Shown here: positions 34,113 to 43,887 of the stretch, in pieces
How positions within the stretch are numbered: the first letter of the stretch is position 1
Layout: the number at the start of each line of letters is the position of its first letter
Position numbers and translations under genes: made by a program
Assembly (NCBI RefSeq): GCF_049200465.1
Contig: NZ_CP120836.1
Location: forward strand, 1,488,001-1,552,000
Source: Leptothermofonsia sp049200465
GTDB lineage: Bacteria; Cyanobacteriota; Cyanobacteriia; Leptolyngbyales; Leptolyngbyaceae
DNA: 64,000 nucleotides
Direction: 5' to 3'
The notes under the pieces: generated by a model
Databases searched by the model: none
The model's input: the letters and a program-made list of their open reading frames with translations, nothing else
What the model was told of the DNA's origin: nothing

Positions 34113-35420
34113 ATGAATGATGTATTCAGAAATTATATTCTTGAAGAAAAAATTTTACTTGAAAATCCCATCTTCCTACACCTATCTCTAATAGCTGTTT
34201 TTAGTATTCTGCTTTTATCAACTCTCAGAAAATCTTCTGCTGAAAAACCACTATCGATTCAACAAACCAATCAGGCAAAAGGTTTGGCAATCATTATTGT
34301 CATTATTCATCATATTTGCGTTTTTGTTCTAAACGATCCAACACCTCTACTACCCTTATGTCGAATTGGATTTGTTGGTGTCAGTGTCTTCCTCATTCTT
34401 TCTGGATTTGGTTTAGCAATCTCTTTAGAAAGGAATGGAGTTAACCAGTTTTTTTACAAAAGATTTATTAGAGTTTATTTGCCGTATGTTCTAGCTACAC
34501 TTCTGGAACTAGGTTTACGCTACTCGCTCTTGCAGCAGCAGCCAAAGCTTATTGACGTTGCTAGCTTGCTTGGCATAACGAATGTAGACAGAACGATGTG
34601 GTTCATACAATTTATACTTTTCTGGTACTGCATCCTGTATCTCATATATAAACTGAGCTTTTCACAATCTATTAAAATTGTTGCTCTATTTTTTGTCTCC
34701 CTACTTCTAATTGCCAATCCTCAAGTTCCAGACAGAAATTGGTATGTTAATATCTTTAGCTTTCCAGTCGGTTACTGGTTGGGCCTTCATGCCAAATCTC
34801 TAACTTATCAAATTGGTCTTCTGCTGAATCGCAGAAGACCAATGATTTTTCTTGTAGTAGGTTTGTCTTTTTTTTCGTTGGCCGCATTTGCTTATAAAGA
34901 GCATATTTTATTTAGCCTATCGATTTATCTAATTGCCTCTCTCATAATCACTCTCTATCTCTTTCAGTCTACAAAAAGAGCTGTTTCTATAATTTCTCTA
35001 GATTCCTTCCTTAGAGAAGAAATGAATTGGTTTAACTTTGAAACAGCCTGCTTTCTTTTCTTAATTGTCATACTCTATTTCGGTTACTTTGGTTTACCTC
35101 TCAGACCTGAATTCTCTAAAGATGTTCTATATAGTATTTTTGCCGTGTTTTCTGGATTAGGCATTGTAGCCACCATTTCTTTGCTAGCGAAATGGAATCT
35201 CTACTCTCAATTTCTGGACTTTATAGGTGGTATTTCTTTTGAACTTTATCTTTTTCATGGAATGTTCATGTATACGTTTGATCTCATCCTGTTTAGAGGC
35301 AACCTTGCCATTACCTTCTTTATTTACTTCGGATTTATCTGCTTAATCAGTATCTTGTTTCAAAAGCTTATGGCTTGTCTCTTTAAGCTGATTCCACCAA
35401 GCTGGGCCACCAGGAGATGA
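34113..35420 (+). CDS. Acyltransferase-3 family membrane protein, 435 aa
   Basis: About ten membrane helices. After a short N-terminal helix the family signature appears: KGLAIIIVIIHHICVF (catalytic His region), RIGFVGVSVFLILSGFGLAISL and KRFIRVYLPYVLA. Such proteins move acetyl or other acyl groups onto extracytoplasmic sugars, typically in O-antigen or exopolysaccharide. The gene is distinctly AT-rich compared with the following minus-strand trio. A second member lies at 42539. Confidence 0.87.
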   Translation: MNDVFRNYILEEKILLENPIFLHLSLIAVFSILLLSTLRKSSAEKPLSIQQTNQAKGLAIIIVIIHHICVFVLNDPTPLLPLCRIGFVGVSVFLILSGFGLAISLERNGVNQFFYKRFIRVYLPYVLATLLELGLRYSLLQQQPKLIDVASLLGITNVDRTMWFIQFILFWYCILYLIYKLSFSQSIKIVALFFVSLLLIANPQVPDRNWYVNIFSFPVGYWLGLHAKSLTYQIGLLLNRRRPMIFLVVGLSFFSLAAFAYKEHILFSLSIYLIASLIITLYLFQSTKRAVSIISLDSFLREEMNWFNFETACFLFLIVILYFGYFGLPLRPEFSKDVLYSIFAVFSGLGIVATISLLAKWNLYSQFLDFIGGISFELYLFHGMFMYTFDLILFRGNLAITFFIYFGFICLISILFQKLMACLFKLIPPSWATRR

Positions 35421-35457
35421 GCCTTGATCGGAAGAAATAGAGTTACTGTATCAGCGG

Positions 35458-36585
35458 CTAAGTTAGCGAGCTATTGTTCTGCCTGTTCTCAACTAGCTCA
35501 AGATATTGAGGAACGATCGCATCCAAGGTAAATTGCTTAAACCAAGATTCTGGAGCTTGCCTGTGTTTGCCATCCAATACACGTAAGATTTCTTCAGCCA
35601 GGCGATCGCTATCTCCAACAGGTACCAATTCACCATATTCGCCATTGTGTAGAACTTCTGCTGGGCCGTGAGGGCAGTCGGTTGAAACAATCGGAACGCC
35701 TAGGGCGAGGGCTTCAATCAAAGCATTGGAAAGCCCTTCGTAAATGGAAGACAGAACGAAGACGGCGCTGCTAGCCATATAAGCATAGGGGTTTCTGACA
35801 CTTCCCGGAAATGTTACATCCTCAGCCAGACCCAACTCATGCACTAACGCCTCAAGCTGCGGCTGTTCACTGCCCCATCCCAGAATAACCAACCGCACTT
35901 CCCGCCTCTGGCGAACTTTAGCAAAAGCCCGAAGCAAGGTTGGAAAATCTTTCTGCTTCTCCAATCGTCCTACCCCTAAGACGACGGGAGGTTGACCCGG
36001 GGCAAACCATGGGTGGTCGATGGGGTCTTTGGCTTTGGCAAAAATGTCTGCTGTCACCGCCGGGTTATAGATGATCTTGATTCGTCCTAAGGGAAATTTA
36101 GCGAAGGTCGCTAAGTCCTTCGCGACGCCCTGGGAAATGGCAACGAGCCCATCGGCCCAGAAATAGAGATACCTTGCACATAGAAATATGATCCAGCGGC
36201 TTTTCACGCGATCACTTTTCAGTTCTTGAGTTACGGTGTTTTGAACCGAGATGATAGCTCGATGCTTTCTCCCCATCAGTGGCTTTGCCAGAAGATTGAT
36301 AATATCAGCCGTACAAAGGGTGGAGATGGTCGCGATCGGGCGCTCCTGGCGCAAGTATTTGACAAAATCAAACAGGCTGGATAATAAACCTGCCGACTTC
36401 AGATCAACGATCCGTACCCCTTCGGGCACGAGCTCTAAATGGTGGTCAATTTTCCAACTAAATACTAAATCGACAGGATAGCCCCGCTCCACCAGGCCCT
36501 GTGCCAGTTTTAGCATAGCACCGTGGGCACCACTGACCGTGAGATACCGCATGAAGATGGCAATGCGAGGAAGATTGTTAGCCAT
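35458..36585 (-). CDS. GT4-type glycosyltransferase, 375 aa (paralogue of the gene at 37840)
   Basis: GT-B enzyme with the donor motifs PPVVLGVGRLEKQKDFPTLL, RLVILGWGSEQPQLEAL and E-x7-E in SSIYEGLSNALIEALALGVP. It is collinear with the protein at 37840-38964 throughout (both have DHPWF/EHPWF, RNPYAYM/ENPYAYM, GPAEVL/GPAEIL at the same spacing), so the two arose by duplication. Its start overlaps the end of the next gene upstream (36578) by 8 bp. Confidence 0.9.
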   Translation of the reverse strand: MANNLPRIAIFMRYLTVSGAHGAMLKLAQGLVERGYPVDLVFSWKIDHHLELVPEGVRIVDLKSAGLLSSLFDFVKYLRQERPIATISTLCTADIINLLAKPLMGRKHRAIISVQNTVTQELKSDRVKSRWIIFLCARYLYFWADGLVAISQGVAKDLATFAKFPLGRIKIIYNPAVTADIFAKAKDPIDHPWFAPGQPPVVLGVGRLEKQKDFPTLLRAFAKVRQRREVRLVILGWGSEQPQLEALVHELGLAEDVTFPGSVRNPYAYMASSAVFVLSSIYEGLSNALIEALALGVPIVSTDCPHGPAEVLHNGEYGELVPVGDSDRLAEEILRVLDGKHRQAPESWFKQFTLDAIVPQYLELVENRQNNSSLT

Positions 36586-37837
36586 GCCCTAAAAATCTCT
36601 GATAAACCTGTTGAATTACCATACAGTGCTGTTCTACAGAGAACCGCTCTTTCGCTCGCTGCCGAGCATCCTGCCCCATTTGTCTTGCTCGTTCTGGCTG
36701 ACACAGAAGCTGGTAAATCGCTTTTGCCATACGCTCTGCGTCCTTTAAGGGAACGAGCAGACCCGTTACATTATCTTCAATGATGTCTAAAACACCCCCC
36801 GCAGCCGTAGCAACTACAGGTCGCCCCGCCACCATTGCTTCGACAATGACCCGCCCAAACGGCTCCGGCTCAGAAGAACTGTGTACCACAATGTCAGAGG
36901 CCGCCATAATCTGTGGTACGTCTTTCCGCAGCCCTGTAAAAATGACTCGGTCAGTCAGGTGCAAATCAGCAACTAACCGCTGGAGTTTCTGATAATACTC
37001 TTGATTCCAGGGGCGATCAAGGCTAGCTTCGCCCACTAACAAGGCTTTTACATTAGGTTGGAGTTGAACAATCTGAGCGATCGCCTCAATAAAATAGTCC
37101 TGGCCTTTCCAGGAGTCCAACCGCCCGACATTGCTGATCAATTGGTCCTGCTCTGTTAAACCAAACTCAGCACGAATGCTTGCAATTTGATCCGGGGTAA
37201 TTTTCTCGGATGCTTCTGCATTGAAGCCATCATAAATCACCTGTCCCTTGGCAGCCGGGATGCCATGACCAAGGTACAGCTGCTCAATCGCCCTGGACAT
37301 ATAAACAAACCTATCAACACAACGCGCCACAAGTCGGTCAAATGAAGATAGTTTGGCTAAAGTCCGAATGTGAGAAATTTGGGGAACGCCTGCTAAACGG
37401 GCTGCTATGATAGTCTCCCTGTTTTTTGGCAGATTATCATTCTGATGAACCAGATCAATCTTTTCTCGCTTAATGAGTTGAACAGCACGGGCAATTTGAC
37501 TGGCTGTCTTGGTAAACCGTTGTCCCTTAGCTAACAATTTGCTGAACGGATTGGAGGTTATTTCTGGTTTTTGATCGGCTCCGGATGCCTGTGTTTCAGA
37601 TAACAGTGGTGAGGCAGGGGCTTCATTCAGGGCAACCACCCTGGCTCCAATTTCCTCAAAGGGTTCCCAATAGGGATGACTGCGTTCATAAAACAGAACC
37701 ACTGGCTCGTAACGGTCGGTATCAAGTCCTCGAACTAATTCGTAGAGACCTGTAACTGCCCCACCCACTCCAACTGGTTTTTCCACATACAAAACGCGAT
37801 AGCGCTTCTGATTTCCTGTATTAGCAACAGTGCTCAT
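36578..37837 (-). CDS. GT4-type glycosyltransferase, 419 aa
   Basis: N-terminal acceptor domain YRVLYVEKPVGVGGAVTGLYELVRGL; donor domain LISNVGRLDSWKGQDYFIEAI, VKALLVGEASLDRPWNQEYY and HSSSEPEPFGRVIVEAMVAGRP with the E-x7-E pair. It sits between two paralogous glycosyltransferase genes, only 2 bp after the one at 37840 and overlapping the one at 35458, so the three form a tight operon on the minus strand. Confidence 0.9.
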   Translation of the reverse strand: MSTVANTGNQKRYRVLYVEKPVGVGGAVTGLYELVRGLDTDRYEPVVLFYERSHPYWEPFEEIGARVVALNEAPASPLLSETQASGADQKPEITSNPFSKLLAKGQRFTKTASQIARAVQLIKREKIDLVHQNDNLPKNRETIIAARLAGVPQISHIRTLAKLSSFDRLVARCVDRFVYMSRAIEQLYLGHGIPAAKGQVIYDGFNAEASEKITPDQIASIRAEFGLTEQDQLISNVGRLDSWKGQDYFIEAIAQIVQLQPNVKALLVGEASLDRPWNQEYYQKLQRLVADLHLTDRVIFTGLRKDVPQIMAASDIVVHSSSEPEPFGRVIVEAMVAGRPVVATAAGGVLDIIEDNVTGLLVPLKDAERMAKAIYQLLCQPERARQMGQDARQRAKERFSVEQHCMVIQQVYQRFLGHG

Positions 37838-37839
37838 GA

Positions 37840-38964
37840 TTATCTGATGATTTCAAATATACTGATCCCAAATACGTCGAGATATCTTTGAGTCGCGAAT
37901 TTTAACGTAAATTGTTCAAGCCATTTTGGATCAACCTGCTTCGACTCACCTGATAGTACTTGCAATATGGCTGCTGCAAGCCCTTCACTGTCTCCCACAG
38001 GAGTTAAAACGCCGTGTTTGCCATTGTCCAAAATCTCGGCTGGACCACTTTTACAATTTGTAGAAACAGTCGGAACTCCGACCGCCATTGCTTCAATGAG
38101 CACCGTGGGCAACCCTTCCCAGGCTGAAGATAGCGCAAAAACTGCTGCCCGCCTCATGTAGGCATAGGGATTCTCAATGTAACCAGGTAAATCCACATCG
38201 TCCTGAATCCCCAGTTCCTTCACCAGAGCTTCAAGTTGTGGGCGGTCTGGCCCCCAGCCCAAAATAACCAGCTTACAGGGACGCACCTGCCGCACTTGAG
38301 CAAAGGCCCGGATGAGGGTTGGAAAGTCCTTTTGGGCCTCCAGCTTTCCAACTCCCAGGATTACGGGGGGCTCGCCCGGTTTGAACCAGGGGTGCTCTAC
38401 CGACTCCCTGGATATTTCCAGGAGTTCCGGGGTGATAACTGGATTGTAGATAACCTGAACCCGCTCTTGAGGAAAGCCACCGATCGCCGCTAGATCCGCA
38501 GCGGCCCCGTGAGAAACAGTAATAACCTTATCCGCCCACGGGTAAAAGAGTTTGACAAAAAATGGAATCAGCCGCTTCCGAATGCCCTTCTGGTTGCTGA
38601 TTGCCTGCGACAGCGTGTTATGCTCGGTTACGATGATCGGAGTAGAGGCTCCAGAAAGCCGTTTTGCCCAGATTGCTACTTCATTGGCGTAATGAAGCGC
38701 TGAGAGCAATACGGTGGGCTGTTCTCGCCGCAGGTAATCCGCCAAAGCAAAAACACTGGGAATAACTTGAGGAGCCTTCAGATCCACCACTCTGACCTGA
38801 GGGGGAATTTTCCAGAGGTGAGGTCCCCAGGCGTGCCCCAGCACCAGATCGACCTTAAAATTGCGATCAACCAGCCCCCTGGCCAAGTTCAGCATCACCT
38901 GGTCGGCACCACCTCCGCCCAAATAACCCAGAAAAAGCGCAATGCGATGAAGGCTTTCAGGCAT
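37840..38964 (-). CDS. GT4-type glycosyltransferase, 374 aa (paralogue of the gene at 35458)
   Basis: First gene of the three-gene minus-strand operon. Opening RIALFLGYLGGGGADQVMLNLARGL has the glycine-rich acceptor loop; donor side PPVILGVGKLEAQKDFPTLI, KLVILGWGPDRPQLEAL and SSAWEGLPTVLIEAMAVGVP. Its text is richer in G+C and in HIP1-like cgatcg words than the flanking plus-strand genes, which suggests that the trio has a separate origin. Confidence 0.9.
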   Translation of the reverse strand: MPESLHRIALFLGYLGGGGADQVMLNLARGLVDRNFKVDLVLGHAWGPHLWKIPPQVRVVDLKAPQVIPSVFALADYLRREQPTVLLSALHYANEVAIWAKRLSGASTPIIVTEHNTLSQAISNQKGIRKRLIPFFVKLFYPWADKVITVSHGAAADLAAIGGFPQERVQVIYNPVITPELLEISRESVEHPWFKPGEPPVILGVGKLEAQKDFPTLIRAFAQVRQVRPCKLVILGWGPDRPQLEALVKELGIQDDVDLPGYIENPYAYMRRAAVFALSSAWEGLPTVLIEAMAVGVPTVSTNCKSGPAEILDNGKHGVLTPVGDSEGLAAAILQVLSGESKQVDPKWLEQFTLKFATQRYLDVFGISIFEIIR

Positions 38965-39498
38965 TGAACACAGCTCCCAGTAAATAAACCCTAAGCAATC
39001 AACGGCTTGGTTGGTATGAGTAACCCTTCAACGCAGCTAAAGCGACAAACGACAATTCCATCAAAGAATATTACCTGTCACCAGCTTTGCATTCCTGGAG
39101 AGCTTGGAGCGTAACTTTACAGAAATTTTATGGCTTGATAGAAAATAGAACATTTCTTTGAAGGGCCAGTAAAGATATCGCTGGATCGCTATAAGTACAT
39201 CTTCGGTTATTGCTTCAATTCTGATGAGGAAAAAACTGTTCGCGTAGTTAATCTAGTGCACAAGCATACTAATCTCAAGCATAACGTACAGATTTTTACC
39301 ACAAGGGGTTGAGCAATGTTGCCTGAAAGGAGCTCTCCACTCCTTTAGGATTCTCATATTGATCTATGTAATTGTTCCCTCGCTATCTGAAGTCCTGTAA
39401 ATCTGGCAGGTTAATGGTGAGCAGCGCTAGCCGCCATCATGAACAACTCCAAAATCATTACGATTTGGGCACTACTTGAAGTCCTACTGGAAGTAAAA
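38965..39498. other. Divergent intergenic region in the glycan locus
   Basis: It separates the minus-strand glycosyltransferase trio from the plus-strand genes beginning at 39499 and should hold promoters for both. No MITE, operator or RNA gene was recognised. A short dyad GGAGctctcCACTCC lies near 39330-39346. Confidence 0.4.
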
Positions 39499-40356
39499 AT
39501 GTCTATTCAAATCCAGGAAAACGGCTCTGTAAGAACTGCTGAGCAGATTCGAGAACACTATGAAATTGAAAAGGAACTGGCAACTAAGCTCAAGAGCGCG
39601 ACTCGGGCTGAAAGACGACATTTATATACCTCGCTCTACGACGAGCTTTTTAGAAGAGTTCCTCACCACTCGCAGCTAACCCGTAAGTTCAGTCCTGAAG
39701 ATTCTGCCTGGGTCGTCCGTCAACGGATGCAACTCTTAGGGAGTTTTCTGAAACCTGATTCCACCTTTTTGGAAATTGGCCCCGGAGATTGTAGTCTATC
39801 TTTTGAGGTTGCCAAGCAAGTTAAGAAAGTTTATGCTGTCGATGTTTCTAATGAAATTACAAAAGGTCTAACTTTTCCCCCAAATTTTGAGTTAGTGATC
39901 TCTGACGGTTGTGGAATTCCTGTTTCTGAAAATATCGTTGATATTGCCTATAGTCACCAACTAATGGAGCATTTGCATCCTGATGATGCCATCGAACAGC
40001 TTCACAACATCTATAAAGCTTTGGTTCCGGGTGGAATCTATATTTGCATTACGCCTAATCGTTTGTCTGGACCTCATGATATTTCTAAATATTTTGATGA
40101 AGTCGCCACTGGATTTCACCTGAAGGAGTACACAGTAACTGAGCTATATCAGTTTTTTTGCAAAGTAGGTTTTTCCAAAGTTAGCTTGTGTAAAAGTCAT
40201 AAATTGACCCACATAGAATTTCCTTTAACGCCTGTTACGGTGCCAATATTCGGCTTGTTGGAGCAAGTTCTGTCTTCGCTACCGTTTAACTTGAGGAAAA
40301 AAATAGCTAATATGCCGATGCTATTTCGTGGGATGACCATTATTGGAATTAAATAG
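39499..40356 (+). CDS. SAM-dependent methyltransferase, class I, about 285 aa
   Basis: Rossmann-type methyltransferase with motif I TFLEIGPGDCSLSFEVA, motif II VYAVDVSNEI and post-motif region DIAYSHQLMEHLHPDDAIEQL with LVPGGIYICITPNRLSG (Methyltransf_11-like). The ATG at 39499 follows TGGAAGTAAAA and is preferred over the ATG at 39439. In this setting it could O-methylate a sugar, but the acceptor is not known. Confidence 0.85.
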   Translation: MSIQIQENGSVRTAEQIREHYEIEKELATKLKSATRAERRHLYTSLYDELFRRVPHHSQLTRKFSPEDSAWVVRQRMQLLGSFLKPDSTFLEIGPGDCSLSFEVAKQVKKVYAVDVSNEITKGLTFPPNFELVISDGCGIPVSENIVDIAYSHQLMEHLHPDDAIEQLHNIYKALVPGGIYICITPNRLSGPHDISKYFDEVATGFHLKEYTVTELYQFFCKVGFSKVSLCKSHKLTHIEFPLTPVTVPIFGLLEQVLSSLPFNLRKKIANMPMLFRGMTIIGIK

Positions 40357-40374
40357 TGATCAGGATAAAGACTT

Positions 40375-41661
40375 GTGAAATTGATTCAGCTTAAAGACAG
40401 AGCTCCATCTCTAAATATGGATTGTGAAAGCGATCGCAGAGTCATGCTGTTTGACCTGTCGATAAGAGGACACCATCCAAATTATATTCAGTGCTTAATT
40501 CAGTATTGGTACAAACAGAAATTTTCCAATAGGTTAGATATTGTTGTATTACCCAAGTTCATCGAAGAACATTCTGACGTTGTTAGTTTAGCTACCAATA
40601 ATCAGAAAGGAACTGTTAGATTTTTAGCAATAACCCCAGAGGAAGAGGCCAGGCTGAGTTCCAGAAAGTCCAGTATTAATAGAACCGCCAGAGCCTTTCA
40701 GGAATGGCAGCTTTTATGCCATTACGCCAGGTATCTTCAGGCAACTCACTGTCTGATCATGTACTTCGACACCTTTCAACTTCCTCTAGTTTTAGGATTC
40801 CCTTCTCCCTGCTCTCTATCCGGCATCTACTTCAGGCCCACTTTTCATTACAGCATTTTTACCAATTACAGATTGACCTGGAAGGATCAAATACAGCAGT
40901 GGCGAGAGCGATTCATGTTGTTTCGGGTTCTTCGCCATTCACATTTAGAAACTCTATTTTGCCTCGATCCATTCGCTGTTGAATATCTTAATCAATTTCA
41001 TCCTAAAGTCAAGGTCGCTTATCTACCGGATCCCGTCAAGCTCAACTTCAGTTCTGAAGCACAGGTAAGCCACTTAAGGGAAAAGTTAGAGATCCAGCCA
41101 GGTCGCCAGGTGTTTCTTCTTTTTGGCGCATTGACTCAACGGAAGGGAATTCAGCAGTTACTAACGGCCATTTCAATGCTTCCACCTACCGTGAGCCAAA
41201 AACTCTGCCTCCTGTTAGTGGGTGAAACAAGGGCCACTGAGAAAGCATTGATCGACGCCCAAACTGAAAAAATTTGCACCTCTCAGCCAGTGCAGATGAT
41301 TCATGTTTGTGAGTTTGTTCCTGACCAGGATATTCCAGCCTACTTTCAACTGGCAGATGTTGTGCTAGCAACTTACCAACGCCATGTTGGGATGAGTGGC
41401 ATTCTTTTATTAGCCGCCGCCGCGCAAAAGCCTGTTCTTAGCTCAGATTACGGGCTTATGGGAGAACTGGTTCGACGTTATGAATTGGGTCTTACAGTTG
41501 ATTCAACGGTTCCCGATGAAATTGCTCAGGGCATAACCCGTTTTATGCTAGAACCTCCAGAGAGGCTGGGCGATCGCACAAAAATGAAAGCATTCGCAGA
41601 ACAAAATTCTGCTGAGCGCTACGCTCATGTCATTTCTCAGTATGTATTATCAGATTGTTAA
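40375..41661 (+). CDS. Divergent GT-B glycosyltransferase, 428 aa
   Basis: The C-terminal half resembles GT4 enzymes (QVFLLFGALTQRKGIQQLLTAI, KLCLLLVGETRATEKALI, DIPAYFQLADVVLATYQRHVGMSGILLLAAAAQKPVL), but the usual E-x7-E pair is replaced by Q-R...L-L, so catalysis or donor contacts may differ. The N-terminal half (VMLFDLSIRGHHPNYIQCLIQYW) fits the acceptor domain. GTG start at 40375, 18 bp after the methyltransferase. Confidence 0.78.
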   Translation: MKLIQLKDRAPSLNMDCESDRRVMLFDLSIRGHHPNYIQCLIQYWYKQKFSNRLDIVVLPKFIEEHSDVVSLATNNQKGTVRFLAITPEEEARLSSRKSSINRTARAFQEWQLLCHYARYLQATHCLIMYFDTFQLPLVLGFPSPCSLSGIYFRPTFHYSIFTNYRLTWKDQIQQWRERFMLFRVLRHSHLETLFCLDPFAVEYLNQFHPKVKVAYLPDPVKLNFSSEAQVSHLREKLEIQPGRQVFLLFGALTQRKGIQQLLTAISMLPPTVSQKLCLLLVGETRATEKALIDAQTEKICTSQPVQMIHVCEFVPDQDIPAYFQLADVVLATYQRHVGMSGILLLAAAAQKPVLSSDYGLMGELVRRYELGLTVDSTVPDEIAQGITRFMLEPPERLGDRTKMKAFAEQNSAERYAHVISQYVLSDC

Positions 41662-41676
41662 ATTGGAGGTGTTTTA

Positions 41677-42504
41677 GTGCCCAAAGTTATTTCATTACCG
41701 AGAATGCAGCGTTTGCTATGGTTTCTTAGCCATCCAAAACTCTATCCTGAACTGTTTCGTAGGCTTCAGAGAAACATTTATTTATTGATAGCACCTGCCT
41801 TGGCAACCCATACTCAAGAAGCCAGAGCCAAAGCAAAACAGGAAGCAACTAGCTGGTGTGAGCAGCATGCGGTTGATACTAAAACGGCCCTTCAAAAGTT
41901 AGTTGGCCTGACTACATTTGATGCCTTTGATAAGAAGTTTGAGACATACCTGAAGGCCGCAGATGAAATCATAAAAACATGTCCGGTGCAAATGGGAGGA
42001 GGAGGGAATCTTGATCTGGCTTACCAACTAGCTGAATTCTGCCAGGCAACGAGAGTAATTGAGACTGGGGTCTCCTATGGTTGGTCCTCCCTTGCCTTCT
42101 TGCTCTCTTTGAAAGGAAGAGAGGGCTCTCTCCTGATTAGCACCGATCTGCCTTACATCTTTAAAGATAGTGAGAAGTATGTGGGCTGTGTCGTTCCATC
42201 TGAACTAACGCAGTACTGGAAAATTTTACCCTTTTCAGATAGAGAAGCCCTTCCAAAAGCTTTAGAGGTGCTACCCACCATTGATGTGTGTCATTACGAC
42301 AGTGATAAATCTTATGAGGGTAGAATGTGGGCTTATCCAAAATTGTGGGGTGCCCTTCGTTCAGGTGGATTCTTTATCTCGGATGATGTCGATGATGATT
42401 TTGGATTTCGAGATTTTTGCAACTCCATTGGACAAATCCCTTTGATTGTAAAGACTCCCACCGAATCTGGGGCAAAGTATGTAGGGGTATTGGTCAAACC
42501 ATAA
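41677..42504 (+). CDS. SAM-dependent methyltransferase (Methyltransf_24-like), 275 aa
   Basis: The GTG at 41677 follows a strong GGAGGTGTTTTA ribosome site, 15 bp after the previous gene. Motif I is ATRVIETGVSYGWSSLAFL; DVCHYDSDKSYEGRMWAYPKL and LRSGGFFISDDVDDDFGF give the Asp-rich metal-binding loop of TylF/CmcI-like O-methyltransferases. Likely a sugar O-methyltransferase in this locus, by context only. Confidence 0.82.
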   Translation: MPKVISLPRMQRLLWFLSHPKLYPELFRRLQRNIYLLIAPALATHTQEARAKAKQEATSWCEQHAVDTKTALQKLVGLTTFDAFDKKFETYLKAADEIIKTCPVQMGGGGNLDLAYQLAEFCQATRVIETGVSYGWSSLAFLLSLKGREGSLLISTDLPYIFKDSEKYVGCVVPSELTQYWKILPFSDREALPKALEVLPTIDVCHYDSDKSYEGRMWAYPKLWGALRSGGFFISDDVDDDFGFRDFCNSIGQIPLIVKTPTESGAKYVGVLVKP

Positions 42505-42538
42505 ATACAGCAACGTTTTTTAATCATAAACATCTGAG

Positions 42539-43798
42539 ATGGTCAATCTTATTTCCATAAGTAAAGCTCACGAAACCAAGCCAAACATTCTTGAACTAAC
42601 GGATTTCTGTAAAGGCCTGGCCATTATAGGAATTTTTCTATATCACTTTGACAGTAAGTTACTGGTCTTTGGCTGGCAGGGGGTTCATGTATTTTTTGTC
42701 TTAAGCGGCTTTGGTCTCGCTTACTCTTGTTTAAGGCAGCAAGAGAAACTTGAATCTGACAAGATTAATTGGAGAAAATGGTATGTGAAGCGTGCTCAAA
42801 GAATTTTGCCAACCTATTGGCTAGTCTGCTTAGCAACGGGTACTGTTTTACTGTTTCAGATTGCCCTCAACGGATCTAATCTTTTAAAGGATTCTGCCAA
42901 AGTTATTGCCCAGACTGCACTGGATATCACTCTTTTAAGAAATCTGACATGGGTAACAATTTTTAACTACAACGGTCCCTTATGGTTTGTTTCCCTGATA
43001 GTTGCTTTATACCTAATTTTTCCTCTTTTATATGGACTAGTTAGCCGCGATCGCAGTCTTAAGCGCATCATGCTGGTCTTATTAGGGGTCGCCTTAATTG
43101 AATTTATTTATCGTGCGATTTCGCTTTACTGGCTTGATGGTTTTCCAATTGGCTATATCAATTTTGCTCAGATTTGTCCTGCTCCTATCCATCCAATAGA
43201 TAGAATCCCCAATAGTGCCTTTTTCCCATTTCAAAAGGAGATGCCTTTTGGAATACTACCCTCTCGAATAACTGAATTTACGCTAGGAGTTATAGGAGCA
43301 GTTTTGTTCTTTTCTAACCGTGAAAGGTTCAATAAAACTCTTTTAAATTATTCAGGTCTTCTGGCAGGTTGTGTCATCTGGTTCATTGGCAGTACTTTAC
43401 CCTGCACTGGTTTAATAGGCTGGCTCCCCTCTGATTTTATTATTGCGCTGGGTCTGACTTTACTGCTAGTTAATCTAGGCTGGCTGGTTAAGCGTCAATC
43501 ATTCTTTGGTTTCAACCATTTGTTTACCAGAATTAGCCAACTTGGAGTTCTTTCTTTTTATCCCTTTCTAATTCATGAATTCCTGATTTTACGGGTTTTC
43601 CCAGTAACCGAGATGCAGAAAAGCCCAACTTTCTGGGTGGGTAGTCACTGGTTCAGTGCCTTACTGCTTGAGCTAGTTGTTTTAGGAGCTGTTATTGTTG
43701 TGACGACGTTCCTAAGTTGGTTGTTGATGCGCTTTGATAAGTCAAAGCTACCGGAAATTCTCATTCAAAGAACGGTAGAAAAATGGTTGAAAGTTTGA
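42539..43798 (+). CDS. Acyltransferase-3 family membrane protein, 419 aa
   Basis: Family signatures LTDFCKGLAIIGIFLYHFDS (His in the first helix), GWQGVHVFFVLSGFGLAYSC and KRAQRILPTYWLVC, followed by about eight more helices. It probably acylates the glycan on the periplasmic side. Similar in plan to the protein at 34113 but only distantly alike in sequence. Confidence 0.87.
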   Translation: MVNLISISKAHETKPNILELTDFCKGLAIIGIFLYHFDSKLLVFGWQGVHVFFVLSGFGLAYSCLRQQEKLESDKINWRKWYVKRAQRILPTYWLVCLATGTVLLFQIALNGSNLLKDSAKVIAQTALDITLLRNLTWVTIFNYNGPLWFVSLIVALYLIFPLLYGLVSRDRSLKRIMLVLLGVALIEFIYRAISLYWLDGFPIGYINFAQICPAPIHPIDRIPNSAFFPFQKEMPFGILPSRITEFTLGVIGAVLFFSNRERFNKTLLNYSGLLAGCVIWFIGSTLPCTGLIGWLPSDFIIALGLTLLLVNLGWLVKRQSFFGFNHLFTRISQLGVLSFYPFLIHEFLILRVFPVTEMQKSPTFWVGSHWFSALLLELVVLGAVIVVTTFLSWLLMRFDKSKLPEILIQRTVEKWLKV

Positions 43799-43887
43799 GC
43801 AGGGTTCCTTTAAGTCATGGATGCTAGTCACCGTTTTGCTTTGAGACTGGCGATCTCCTTGCAGATAGCTTAACCGTATTTAGTCTG

